Source: an uncultured Oscillibacter sp. (GTDB taxonomy: Bacteria; Bacillota; Clostridia; Oscillospirales; Oscillospiraceae). From it: a stretch of DNA of 64,000 bases. The stretch spans positions 1 through 64,000 of the forward strand of contig CANAWG010000005.1 in the NCBI GenBank assembly GCA_947365245.1, written 5' to 3'. The notes below the pieces were generated by a model. The model was not told where the DNA came from and did not search any database. It worked only from the letters and a program-made list of their open reading frames with translations. Shown piece after piece: positions 1 through 6,535 of this stretch; position 1 is the first letter of the stretch; the number at the start of each line of letters is the position of its first letter. Position numbers and translations under genes: made by a program.

Positions 1-105
1 CGCGGCCTCCGGTAGCGCCTCCTCCAGATCTCCCGGGATCGAGGCCGCCCGGGCCGGAAAGGCCAGCGCCGCCAGGGCCAGAAACAAAAACACTATTTTT
101 TTCAT
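1..105 (-). CDS. spoIIIAE: Stage III sporulation protein AE, N-terminal fragment
   Basis: Only the first 35 codons are inside the window; the gene runs off the left edge. The start ATG at 105 overlaps the stop of spoIIIAD (ATGA). The visible part is a typical signal peptide: MKKI, a hydrophobic run of about 12 residues, then a PARAA-type signal peptidase I site. SpoIIIAE is a multi-span membrane protein of the SpoIIIA-SpoIIQ feeding-tube complex between mother cell and forespore. The call rests mainly on its position after AA-AB-AC-AD; the fragment itself is too short to prove the family. Confidence 0.8.
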   Translation of the reverse strand, partial: MKKIVFLFLALAALAFPARAASIPGDLEEALPEAA

Positions 106-491
106 CTCGTCAGCTCCAGCAGCAGCGCCAGCACCGCCCGCAGCAGCGGCAGCGACACCAGCAGCGCGCACACGGTCCCCGCCGTCTCCACCGCCGAGGC
201 CAGGGCGGACTCCCCGGCGTCATGGCAGAGGCTGCCCCCGACTTTCACCACCAGGGCGATGCCAACCGTCTTGTAGAGGGGGATGAAGAGGTCCTCAGAG
301 AGGCCGCTGGCCGCCCCGATCTCCCGGAGAAAGTCCAGCAGCTCCCCCATGGCCCCCGCCAGGGTCAGCAGTACCGCCGCCACGGCGGCCAGGGCCAGCA
401 GCAGCGCCAGCTCCGGACTCCCCTTTTTCAGCACCAGTGCCAGCAGCGCCCCCACCACGCAGAGCCCGGTCACCTGAAAAACCTGCTCCAT
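102..491 (-). CDS. spoIIIAD: Stage III sporulation protein AD
   Basis: 129-residue very hydrophobic protein with about four membrane segments, the usual SpoIIIAD size. It is a membrane component of the SpoIIIA channel complex made in the mother cell and needed for late forespore sigma-G activity. It is separated from spoIIIAC by 2 bases and overlaps spoIIIAE, so translation is probably coupled. AGGTTTTTC-type spacing upstream is poor, which fits coupling to the upstream gene. Family assignment comes from sequence character and the canonical gene order. Confidence 0.93.
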   Translation of the reverse strand: MEQVFQVTGLCVVGALLALVLKKGSPELALLLALAAVAAVLLTLAGAMGELLDFLREIGAASGLSEDLFIPLYKTVGIALVVKVGGSLCHDAGESALASAVETAGTVCALLVSLPLLRAVLALLLELTR

Positions 492-493
492 AC

Positions 494-688
494 TCAGAAG
501 TTGAACAGCGTCTTGATCAGGTCGAACAGGTCGCTGATCTCCTGTACCATGATCATCAGCACCACCACCAGCCCCGCCAGGGTGGTCATCATGGCCTGTT
601 CCTCCCGACCCGAGCGCACCAGCAGCTGGTTCAGCACCGCCACCAGGATTCCGATGGCCGCGATTTTAAAAATCAAATCCACATCCAT
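494..688 (-). CDS. spoIIIAC: Stage III sporulation protein AC
   Basis: 64 residues, matching the family length. Starts MDVDLIFKIAAIGILVAVLN and has two membrane segments joined by a short polar loop (RSGREEQ), the standard SpoIIIAC layout. It is a small integral membrane subunit of the SpoIIIA complex that bridges mother cell and forespore after engulfment. Sits 12 bases after spoIIIAB and 2 bases before spoIIIAD in the same operon. Confidence 0.95.
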   Translation of the reverse strand: MDVDLIFKIAAIGILVAVLNQLLVRSGREEQAMMTTLAGLVVVLMIMVQEISDLFDLIKTLFNF

Positions 689-700
689 ATCGTGTAATCC

Positions 701-1201
701 TCAAATCAGTAAAATCACCAGCAGCGCCGCGCCGGAGAGCCACAGCGCCGCGGACTGCCGGGCCTCCTCCGGCCGGCGGCGGGTCCGTTCCTCCGCGTCC
801 TTTGCCAGGGAATATATGACAAGGGAAATTGCTTTGCAGATACTCTCCTCGTCTCCGCAGAGGTCCTCCCCCAGCTCCGCCAGCGCGGCGGAGGAGGCGG
901 CGGCAGAGAGCGGCAGCTTCTCCGCCTCCCGCCGCCAGGCGGTTCCCAGGCTCTCTCCCCGCCGGACGGCGTCCGCCGCCGCCCGGAAAAAGGCCCCCGC
1001 TGTCTCCCCGCACCCCTGGGACAGCCGCTCCAGAAGAAGAGGCATGGGCGTCCGGGCCATGCGGATCTCCTCCGCCATGCGCCGCAGGGCCCAGAGGAGG
1101 TCCGACAGCGTGTCCATCTCCCGACGGCGCTCCGCCGCCTGAAAATACCGGGCCAGGATCCCGCCGCCCAGGATACAGAGGCTCCCCAGGAGCTTCAGCA
1201 T
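701..1201 (-). CDS. spoIIIAB: Stage III sporulation protein AB
   Basis: 166 residues. An N-terminal membrane segment (LLGSLCILGGGILARYF) is followed by a charged helical region with RRREMDTLSDLLWALRRMAEEI and a C-terminal hydrophobic segment. SpoIIIAB resembles type II/IV secretion platform proteins of the GspF type and is thought to be the membrane partner of the SpoIIIAA ATPase. The start overlaps the end of spoIIIAA by 7 bases, which indicates coupled translation. Confidence 0.94.
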   Translation of the reverse strand: MLKLLGSLCILGGGILARYFQAAERRREMDTLSDLLWALRRMAEEIRMARTPMPLLLERLSQGCGETAGAFFRAAADAVRRGESLGTAWRREAEKLPLSAAASSAALAELGEDLCGDEESICKAISLVIYSLAKDAEERTRRRPEEARQSAALWLSGAALLVILLI

Positions 1202-2109
1202 GTCAAGTCCTCCACCTGGTAAAACCGCCCCGCCTCGGTGGCCGTCACCCGCACCGCCAGACGGAATACCCGATCCTCCAGCAGCTGGGCGTAGAGGGGC
1301 TTTTGCCGCAGCTCCTCCACCCCGGCGGCGTGGATGGTGGCCAGCAGGCGCACGCCGCAGCCGGCGGCCATGGAGACGGCCCGCAGGTCCTCCCGGACGG
1401 TGATCTCGTCCACGGCGATGATCTGGGGATTCATGGCCCGCAGCACAATGGGGATGGCCAACGCCTTGGGACAGGCGTCCAGCACGTCGGTGCGGGGGCC
1501 CACGTTCATCTGGGGCTCTCCCCGGACCATCACCGCCACCTCCCCCCGTTCATCGATGAGGGACACCCGCCGGGGACCGTATTCCCCCACCCCCTCGGAG
1601 AGCCGCCGCACCAGATCCCGCAGGAGCGTCGTCTTGCCGCCCCCCGGCGGGGAGAGGATCAGTGTGCTGGCAAAGTCCCCGTCCCGAAACAGCTGCTCCG
1701 CCACGCCGTCGGCAATCCCGATCTTCTCCCGGGCGATGCGCACCGCCGCAGAGGAGAGGTTCTTGAGGTTGGTGTTGGCCCCGTCCTTCATCACCGCCGT
1801 GCCGCAAAGGCCCACCCGGAAGCCCCCTCGGACAGAGAGATATCCCTCCCGCAGCGTCTCCGCCGCGGCGTACCGGGAGAACTCGGTGGCCAAATCGCAC
1901 AGTGTCTCCAGCTCTTCCGGCTCTACCCGGACCTCCAGGGAGAGCTCCCCCGCTGGCAGGAGCACCGCCATGGGTTGTCCCGCCCGGAGGCGGAACTCCT
2001 CCGCCAGGGCCTTGCTCTCCTCCGGCAGGGCCATGGCCGCCTTTCGCAGCCGGACAGGCAAACAGGCTGCTGCCTCTTCGTAGCGCAGAATATTCAGATC
2101 CTTTTGCAA
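1195..2109 (-). CDS. spoIIIAA: Stage III sporulation protein AA (ATPase)
   Basis: 304 residues. AAA/secretion-type ATPase of the SpoIIIA complex; the Walker A motif PPGGGKTTLL lies near residue 153, followed by a DERGE segment and an acidic IIAVDEI Walker B segment. It powers the mother-cell side of the channel. The start is TTG at 2109 with GGGGGAGG only 4 bases upstream; no in-frame ATG is near, so TTG is the best choice. First gene of the operon, preceded by a sigma-E-like promoter at 2136-2164. Confidence 0.95.
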   Translation of the reverse strand: MQKDLNILRYEEAAACLPVRLRKAAMALPEESKALAEEFRLRAGQPMAVLLPAGELSLEVRVEPEELETLCDLATEFSRYAAAETLREGYLSVRGGFRVGLCGTAVMKDGANTNLKNLSSAAVRIAREKIGIADGVAEQLFRDGDFASTLILSPPGGGKTTLLRDLVRRLSEGVGEYGPRRVSLIDERGEVAVMVRGEPQMNVGPRTDVLDACPKALAIPIVLRAMNPQIIAVDEITVREDLRAVSMAAGCGVRLLATIHAAGVEELRQKPLYAQLLEDRVFRLAVRVTATEAGRFYQVEDLTC

Positions 2110-2135
2110 GGGACCTCCCCCTTTCTGATTGCTAT

Positions 2136-2164
2136 ACTCTATGAGAGGTTGTCCCCCGGTATGC
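2136..2164 (-). promoter_or_regulatory. Candidate sigma-E promoter of the spoIIIA operon
   Basis: On the minus strand GCATACC (2164-2158) is followed by 14 bases and CATAGAGT (2143-2136). This fits the Bacillus sigma-E pattern (KMATATT, 13-15 bases, CATACANT) in most positions and lies 27 bases before the spoIIIAA start codon. In Bacillus subtilis the spoIIIA operon is sigma-E dependent. Motif match by eye only. Confidence 0.5.
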
Positions 2165-2210
2165 TAGTTTTTCTCCTCTCCGAAAAATCACCCAAAAACG
2201 GAAAGTGTAC

Positions 2211-2239
2211 TTGACATTATATTCCGCGTATGGTATGCT
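2211..2239 (+). promoter_or_regulatory. Sigma-A promoter of the XRE regulator gene
   Basis: TTGACA at 2211-2216, a 17-base spacer and TATGCT at 2234-2239: close to consensus. The -10 sits inside the symmetrical hairpin/operator at 2228-2266, so the promoter is probably under local control. Confidence 0.8.
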
Positions 2240-2266
2240 CGTTTACGGAAAGCGAGCTTTCCATAC
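2228..2266. promoter_or_regulatory. Two-part inverted repeat over the XRE promoter (candidate operator)
   Basis: GTATGG (2228-2233) and GCTCG (2237-2241) are mirrored by CGAGC (2253-2257) and CCATAC (2261-2266), each pair separated by three bases. The dyad covers the -10 element and the presumed transcription start. Because the left arm lies upstream of the transcription start it is more likely a DNA operator than an RNA hairpin. The obvious candidate binder is the XRE protein encoded just downstream (inference). Confidence 0.55.
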
Positions 2267-2280
2267 AGGAGGTGATCCCA

Positions 2281-2484
2281 TTGAAAAACCGGCTGGAGGA
2301 GCTGCGGAAAGCCCGGGGGCTCCGGCAGGAGGAGCTGGCGGACGCGCTGGAGGTCTCCCGCCAGACCATCGGCTCATTGGAGAACGGGCGGTACAACCCC
2401 TCCATTCTGCTGGCGTTTAAGATTGCCCGGTACTTCGGGATGTCCATTGAGGAGATATTCATCTATGAGGAGGAAATCAAATGA
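2281..2484 (+). CDS. Small XRE-family HTH transcriptional regulator
   Basis: 67 residues, almost entirely one helix-turn-helix domain (LRQEELADALEVSRQTIGSL at about residues 15-34) with the short acidic tail IEEIFIYEEEIK, as in the YozG/YgzD group of stand-alone XRE regulators. I chose the TTG start at 2281 because AGGAGG (2267-2272) stands 8 bases upstream; a longer frame from 2230 would start before the ribosome binding site and inside the promoter. The stop overlaps the next gene (ATGA), so regulator and membrane protein form one operon. Such pairs are common in Firmicutes; the signal sensed is unknown. Confidence 0.9.
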   Translation: MKNRLEELRKARGLRQEELADALEVSRQTIGSLENGRYNPSILLAFKIARYFGMSIEEIFIYEEEIK

Positions 2485-2900
2485 GACGGAAAAAGACGCT
2501 GTATATTATTTTGATGGCCGCCGGCGCGGTTTTGCTGCTGGGGGCTCTGGCGGCCTGGAGGCTCTCCGCCCCGGACAAACTGGGCGGAATGCTCACCGGC
2601 GTGGGCTCCGGCCTGCTGGCCATGGGGTTTGCCAACTGGAGCTTCGCCCGGCGGGCGGAGAGAGACCCCGTCCAGATGCGGCGGGAGGAGATCGCGGCCA
2701 GCGACGAGCGGACCGTGGCCATCCGCCGCCGGGCCCAGGCGGTCTCCGGTGAGGTGCTGCAATGGGGCGTCATGACGGCGGCCTGGCTCTCCATCGGCTT
2801 TGGCGCGCCGCTGTGGATCACGCTGGCGGCGGTGGGCGTGTTTCTCGGAAAGTCCGTTCTGGAGCTGTACCTGATGGTCCGGTATCAACGGGAGATGTAA
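2481..2900 (+). CDS. Membrane protein co-transcribed with the XRE regulator
   Basis: 139 residues with four likely membrane segments: two at the N terminus (about residues 6-25 and 31-52) and two at the C terminus (about 92-130). Between them is a charged cytoplasmic stretch (RRAERDPVQMRREEIAASDERTVAIRRRAQ). The ATG overlaps the regulator stop. Similar small membrane proteins are regularly found next to YozG-like regulators in Clostridia, but I know of no tested function. It could be the regulator's sensor or its target. Confidence 0.85.
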   Translation: MRRKKTLYIILMAAGAVLLLGALAAWRLSAPDKLGGMLTGVGSGLLAMGFANWSFARRAERDPVQMRREEIAASDERTVAIRRRAQAVSGEVLQWGVMTAAWLSIGFGAPLWITLAAVGVFLGKSVLELYLMVRYQREM

Positions 2901-2994
2901 AAAATGTCCCGGTATCCCGCCCCGCAAGGCGCGAAAAGCCGTGCTTCCCCCTGCCGGCCTGGGATATCCTGTTGGCAGAAAAGAGTTGGAAATT

Positions 2995-3645
2995 ATGAAA
3001 AGACGTACAGCCCTTATCATTTCAGCCGCCCTTTGTGCCTCTATTTGGGCGGCGGCCTGCATCCCCATCCGTCCGCGGTTTCACGAGGCGGCCTTTGACC
3101 CGTCCTTCCAGTACTATGACGCGGTCCGGGCGTACTTTGAGCGGCAAAAGGCCGCAGGACCGCCGGAGGGGGGCGCGGTCTATCTGTATACCGCGTCCAG
3201 TTTTGCCGGGAAAGAGCAGACTGTGCTCTTCTACCCTTGGGTGGAGACCAGCTTTCAGGACGTTGGAACAGCGGGCAGCTCTGACTGGTCTGTTGCCCTG
3301 CGCTTTTCCGTGTTCTCCTGGGACGGCAGGACCCTCACACCCTCTCAGGCGGCCCGCCCGGGCGACTCGGCCTGTGTGGTCCAGCCTGGCAAAAACACTG
3401 CGCTGACATCGCGCTGTTCCCCCGACTATACGGATGAAATCCCCCAGGCAATCTGGGGGAAAGACGACGCGCTGACTTTCCATGTTCACGCCTCCACAGA
3501 GGACTCCGCCGATTCCCCCAATGCGCCCACTGCGGCATCCGCCCGGTGGAGCGGGGAATTTTATGTCCGGCGAACACTCTGGCCCGCCGCGAGAGCTCCC
3601 TTTTCCGCGGCGGCGGAGGGCGTCTATCTGAGCAACAGAAAATAA
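2995..3645 (+). CDS. Secreted protein of unknown function
   Basis: 216 residues from the ATG at 2995. The N terminus MKRRTALIISAALCASIW is a signal peptide ending in AAAC, a weak lipobox, so it may be a lipoprotein or a cleaved exported protein. An upstream in-frame start at 2941 would put non-hydrophobic residues before the signal, so I rejected it. The rest has no motif I recognise; it alternates beta-like segments and ends RAPFSAAAEGVYLSNRK. It lies 94 bases after the membrane gene, without a clear promoter of its own, and is followed by a strong terminator. Confidence 0.75.
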   Translation: MKRRTALIISAALCASIWAAACIPIRPRFHEAAFDPSFQYYDAVRAYFERQKAAGPPEGGAVYLYTASSFAGKEQTVLFYPWVETSFQDVGTAGSSDWSVALRFSVFSWDGRTLTPSQAARPGDSACVVQPGKNTALTSRCSPDYTDEIPQAIWGKDDALTFHVHASTEDSADSPNAPTAASARWSGEFYVRRTLWPAARAPFSAAAEGVYLSNRK

Positions 3646-3654
3646 AGAGAATGG

Positions 3655-3691
3655 GGAAAGGCCCGACGGGAGCATCCCGCCGGGCCTTTCC
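3655..3691. terminator. Bidirectional terminator between convergent genes
   Basis: GGAAAGGCCCG (3655-3665) pairs with CGGGCCTTTCC (3681-3691), with a second inner pairing CGGG/CCCG. It separates the plus-strand secreted-protein gene from the convergent Cys-rich gene. The T tract is short, so strength is uncertain. Confidence 0.75.
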
Positions 3692-3710
3692 TGGCGCTTA
3701 TGGCCGCCGC

Positions 3711-4553
3711 TCAGTTGTTGCAGCAGCTGCAAAAGCTCTTGGTATCCTCGTAGTTCTCCGGCATCCGCACGGTGTTGGGCGGGAAGAACTCGCCCACCGG
3801 GAAGGAGATGTTCCGGAAGATGCAGCAGGGGTCCTCCTTGTCGCTGCCGCAGGAGCACTCCTTGTCGGGCATGCAGTAGTCATACACGGGCACCAGCAGC
3901 TGGGAGTCCCGCTCCAGGCGCACGATGGAGAACTGCCCCAGCGTGACGTAGATGCGGCGGGAATCGTCCCCGCTGGAGAGCTCGCAGTCGAAGAAGCTGT
4001 TGACGAAAGACGGTACCTCGCACAGGTCGCAGTCGCAGTCCCGCTTGCCGCAGCAGTCCATGATTCGGGCGTCCAGCACGATGGGGTCCACGGCCTCCAC
4101 CACGGCGATGGGGGCGTTGGCCCGCTTCACCATCTGGGCGTCGGGGCCGCCGGAGCTCATCTGAGAGGAGAAGATCTTGGCGTTCCCCTCGCTGCCGAAC
4201 AGAATCACCCGCTTGTCAAACACGCACAGTCCCTCCACGGTGACCGGGGCCGGGCAGCTGAGGTAGGCCTGCAGGGTCACGGAGTAGAAAAAGCGCATAT
4301 CCACGGTGTAGAAGCCCCGGTTGAAGCTGACGGGCTCCACATCCACATAGGTATAGAGCAGCTTGGCGGAGCCGCCCTTGACGGACAGGGCGCGGTTGAT
4401 GACATCCACATACTGCATCTTGGGGTAGAACCGCAGGTCCTCAATGCAGTCCTTATCGCGGCAGGAATCATAGATCTTCCTGGTATGGATGCAAACTGCC
4501 TCCCGGATGCCGCCGAGATCCTCCACGGGACCGGGCATAACTTTCTCAGGCAT
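3711..4553 (-). CDS. Cysteine-rich protein of unknown function, possibly spore-associated
   Basis: 280 residues with 19 cysteines by my count, many in pairs (DCCGKRDCDCDLC, CSCGSDKEDPCC, and a C-terminal FCSCCNN). The N-terminal signature KIYDSCRDKDC-x-EDLR recurs in uncharacterised Clostridia proteins. No signal peptide or membrane span. A good AGGAGG lies upstream of the ATG at 4553. Cys-rich proteins without export signals in spore formers are often coat or crust components, which cross-link by disulfides, but that role is inference. It stands alone between two terminators. Confidence 0.8.
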   Translation of the reverse strand: MPEKVMPGPVEDLGGIREAVCIHTRKIYDSCRDKDCIEDLRFYPKMQYVDVINRALSVKGGSAKLLYTYVDVEPVSFNRGFYTVDMRFFYSVTLQAYLSCPAPVTVEGLCVFDKRVILFGSEGNAKIFSSQMSSGGPDAQMVKRANAPIAVVEAVDPIVLDARIMDCCGKRDCDCDLCEVPSFVNSFFDCELSSGDDSRRIYVTLGQFSIVRLERDSQLLVPVYDYCMPDKECSCGSDKEDPCCIFRNISFPVGEFFPPNTVRMPENYEDTKSFCSCCNN

Positions 4554-4634
4554 TGCAATACCTCCTAATAAGTAGCTGGTGAAAGAAAAATTCTTTCAAT
4601 CCAGTGTATGCCACCGCCCCCGGAGGGTGAAAAA

Positions 4635-4659
4635 AAGGCGCGCCGGTGCGGCGCGCCTT
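4635..4659 (-). terminator. Terminator of the DUF3048 gene
   Basis: AAGGCGCGCC (4635-4644) and GGCGCGCCTT (4650-4659) form a 10-bp stem with a 5-base loop. On the minus strand it is followed by a run of T, directly after the stop codon at 4671. Confidence 0.9.
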
Positions 4660-4670
4660 GTCAGCGGAGC

Positions 4671-5762
4671 TTATTCAAATGTCACCTGGCTGGTCTTGGG
4701 GCTGAGGATGCAGACGTAACTGTTCCCCTGCCCCAATGCCAGAAGCTGTCCGCTTTCCAGCGTGTAGACAAAGGGGCTGTTCCGATCCGCCTTGCTCCAG
4801 CGGATGGGCACGGCCCTGCCGCCGCAGAAGAACGTCCCCTCCCCCTCGCCGGTGAGGCGCACGTTCAACCGGCCCTCCGTGTCCCCGGAGATCACGGAGA
4901 TGCCGGTCTCCAGCACCAACAGATTCGTCACGGCCACCTGCTCTCCCGTGCCGCCGTCCACGTATTCTTCGCCGTACTGGCTCACAAGGTACTTCCCGCC
5001 GGCCGCGTCGTAGTCAAAGACGCCGGTCTTATAGGCGGAGAATTTCACATTGACGTGCTCCGCCGGAGCGCCGCCCGCGGGAGTGCCGTCGGGCACAAAG
5101 GCTTGGGGATAGACATACCCCTCCCGGTGCTCCGTGCGGAGGCGGCCCGTCTCCAGATACTCCGCGATCTTCTCGCCGGAGGTCAGAAGGCTGTGCTCGT
5201 AGCCCTTGGTCTTTCGCCGCTCCTGGTCCCGCCAGAAGATCTTGGCGTCCTCAGTCCCCCGGACACCGTCCATATTGTCCACGCCCCAGGCGGGGATGTC
5301 CCGGTAGGCGCCGGGACTGCCGCCGGCATGGACGTACAGCGCGTCCAGCCCCAGGGCAAGCTCCAGATAGTAGGACCGGGCGGAGCGGACGCTGCCCAGG
5401 TTCCCCAGGCCCTCCAGGGACTGGTACACCGCCAGCATCCGGGTGATCCCGCCCTCGGCGCTCACCTCGTAGATGATGTCCGCCCGGGAGACGCCCAGCT
5501 GGGGCTGGGCCGCTTTCAAATTGTTGAGCATCACCGCCACAGGGCGGATATTCTCATACTCCGGTTCCATGGGCTCCCCCGTCAGCGGGTTGGTGCCGGA
5601 GGGAACGTAGGGCTCCGGCTCTTTCCCGGGCGCCTCCTCCGGCTCCTCCACGGGGGGAGGCGTGACCTGGGTCTCCGGCTCTGCCGGTCTTTTTTCTCCG
5701 CACCCCGTCAGGGCACAGATCATCCATACAGCCCAAAAGAGGGTCAGTGCCCGCTTTTTCAT
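4671..5762 (-). CDS. DUF3048 (YerB-like) lipoprotein
   Basis: 363 residues from ATG 5762, which begins MKKRALTLFWAVWMICALTGC: a lipoprotein signal with lipobox ALTGC (Cys21). An acidic Pro/Glu-rich linker (about 22-55) leads to the DUF3048 domain with NPLTGEPMEPEYENIRPVAV, typical of the family. The Bacillus homologue YerB is a membrane-anchored lipoprotein of unknown biochemical function. A longer frame from 5822 would bury the signal peptide and was rejected. Single-gene transcription unit with its own terminator; it is divergent from the DUF4364 gene. Confidence 0.92.
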   Translation of the reverse strand: MKKRALTLFWAVWMICALTGCGEKRPAEPETQVTPPPVEEPEEAPGKEPEPYVPSGTNPLTGEPMEPEYENIRPVAVMLNNLKAAQPQLGVSRADIIYEVSAEGGITRMLAVYQSLEGLGNLGSVRSARSYYLELALGLDALYVHAGGSPGAYRDIPAWGVDNMDGVRGTEDAKIFWRDQERRKTKGYEHSLLTSGEKIAEYLETGRLRTEHREGYVYPQAFVPDGTPAGGAPAEHVNVKFSAYKTGVFDYDAAGGKYLVSQYGEEYVDGGTGEQVAVTNLLVLETGISVISGDTEGRLNVRLTGEGEGTFFCGGRAVPIRWSKADRNSPFVYTLESGQLLALGQGNSYVCILSPKTSQVTFE

Positions 5763-5920
5763 ACGCTGTCGCCGCCTTTCCTCTGGTGGTTCCATGATAA
5801 CAACCACCGCCCAAGCCGTCAAGGCAAAATTCTACAAATTTCGGGAATTTCACCCTATACAACCGGGGCGGAAATGCGGTATACTGAAGAGGACAACGCT
5901 GACCCACAGGAGGTGCCGCC

Positions 5921-6454
5921 ATGGCCGGGTTTATCCACGACAAGCTGGAGATCAAATTTCTGATCCTCTACATTGCCGCCAGGGTGATCGAGCCCGTTCC
6001 CTTTGACACCATGCTGGATCTGACCATGTGCGACGAGGGCGTGGATTATTTTGACTTCTCCGAGTGTCTGCGGGATCTTGTAAAGACAGAACACTTGACA
6101 GTTTCTGACATCGGATTGTACGCCATTACGGAAAAGGGAGAGCGGAACAGCCAAATCTGCGAATCCAGCCTTCCCTACTCCGTCCGGCTGAAATGCGATA
6201 AGAATATCGGCGAGTGCAACCGCCTGCTGCGCCGCAAGAGCCAGGTCCGGGCCTCCTGCGAAAAGCGCCCCAACGGGACCTACTCGGTGAATCTCTCCCT
6301 GCGAGACGACGTGGGCAGCCTGATGGACCTGAAGCTGATGGTGGTCCGGGAGGATCTGGCGAATATTCTGGTGGAGCGGTTCCGCCAGGCGCCGGAAAAG
6401 ACCTACAACGAGATTATCAGCGCCCTGCTGGCCGATGGAGCTGGTGAAACCTGA
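5921..6454 (+). CDS. DUF4364 family protein
   Basis: 177 residues. The start is fixed by AGGAGG ending 7 bases before the ATG. Opening residues GFIHDKLEIKFLILYIAARV and the winged-helix-like first half (FSECLRDLVKTEHLTVS... YAITEKG) match DUF4364, a Clostridia-wide family with a PadR/MarR-like fold and no established function. A TATACT -10 lies at 5880-5885, with a poor -35 (TATACA, 18-base spacing). Followed by a very strong terminator. Confidence 0.88.
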   Translation: MAGFIHDKLEIKFLILYIAARVIEPVPFDTMLDLTMCDEGVDYFDFSECLRDLVKTEHLTVSDIGLYAITEKGERNSQICESSLPYSVRLKCDKNIGECNRLLRRKSQVRASCEKRPNGTYSVNLSLRDDVGSLMDLKLMVVREDLANILVERFRQAPEKTYNEIISALLADGAGET

Positions 6455-6466
6455 CGAAAAACAGCC

Positions 6467-6508
6467 GAAACCAGCGATGTGAATTGTTCACATCGCTGGT
6501 TTCTTTTA
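6467..6508. terminator. Strong bidirectional terminator (DUF4364 / dnaE)
   Basis: A 17-bp perfect stem: GAAACCAGCGATGTGAA (6467-6483) and its complement (6487-6503), loop TTG, then TTTTAT. On the other strand the stem runs into GGCTGTTTTT, so it can also end dnaE transcription. Confidence 0.95.
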
Positions 6509-6535
6509 TATTGCGCAAATAGCACATTATATTGT

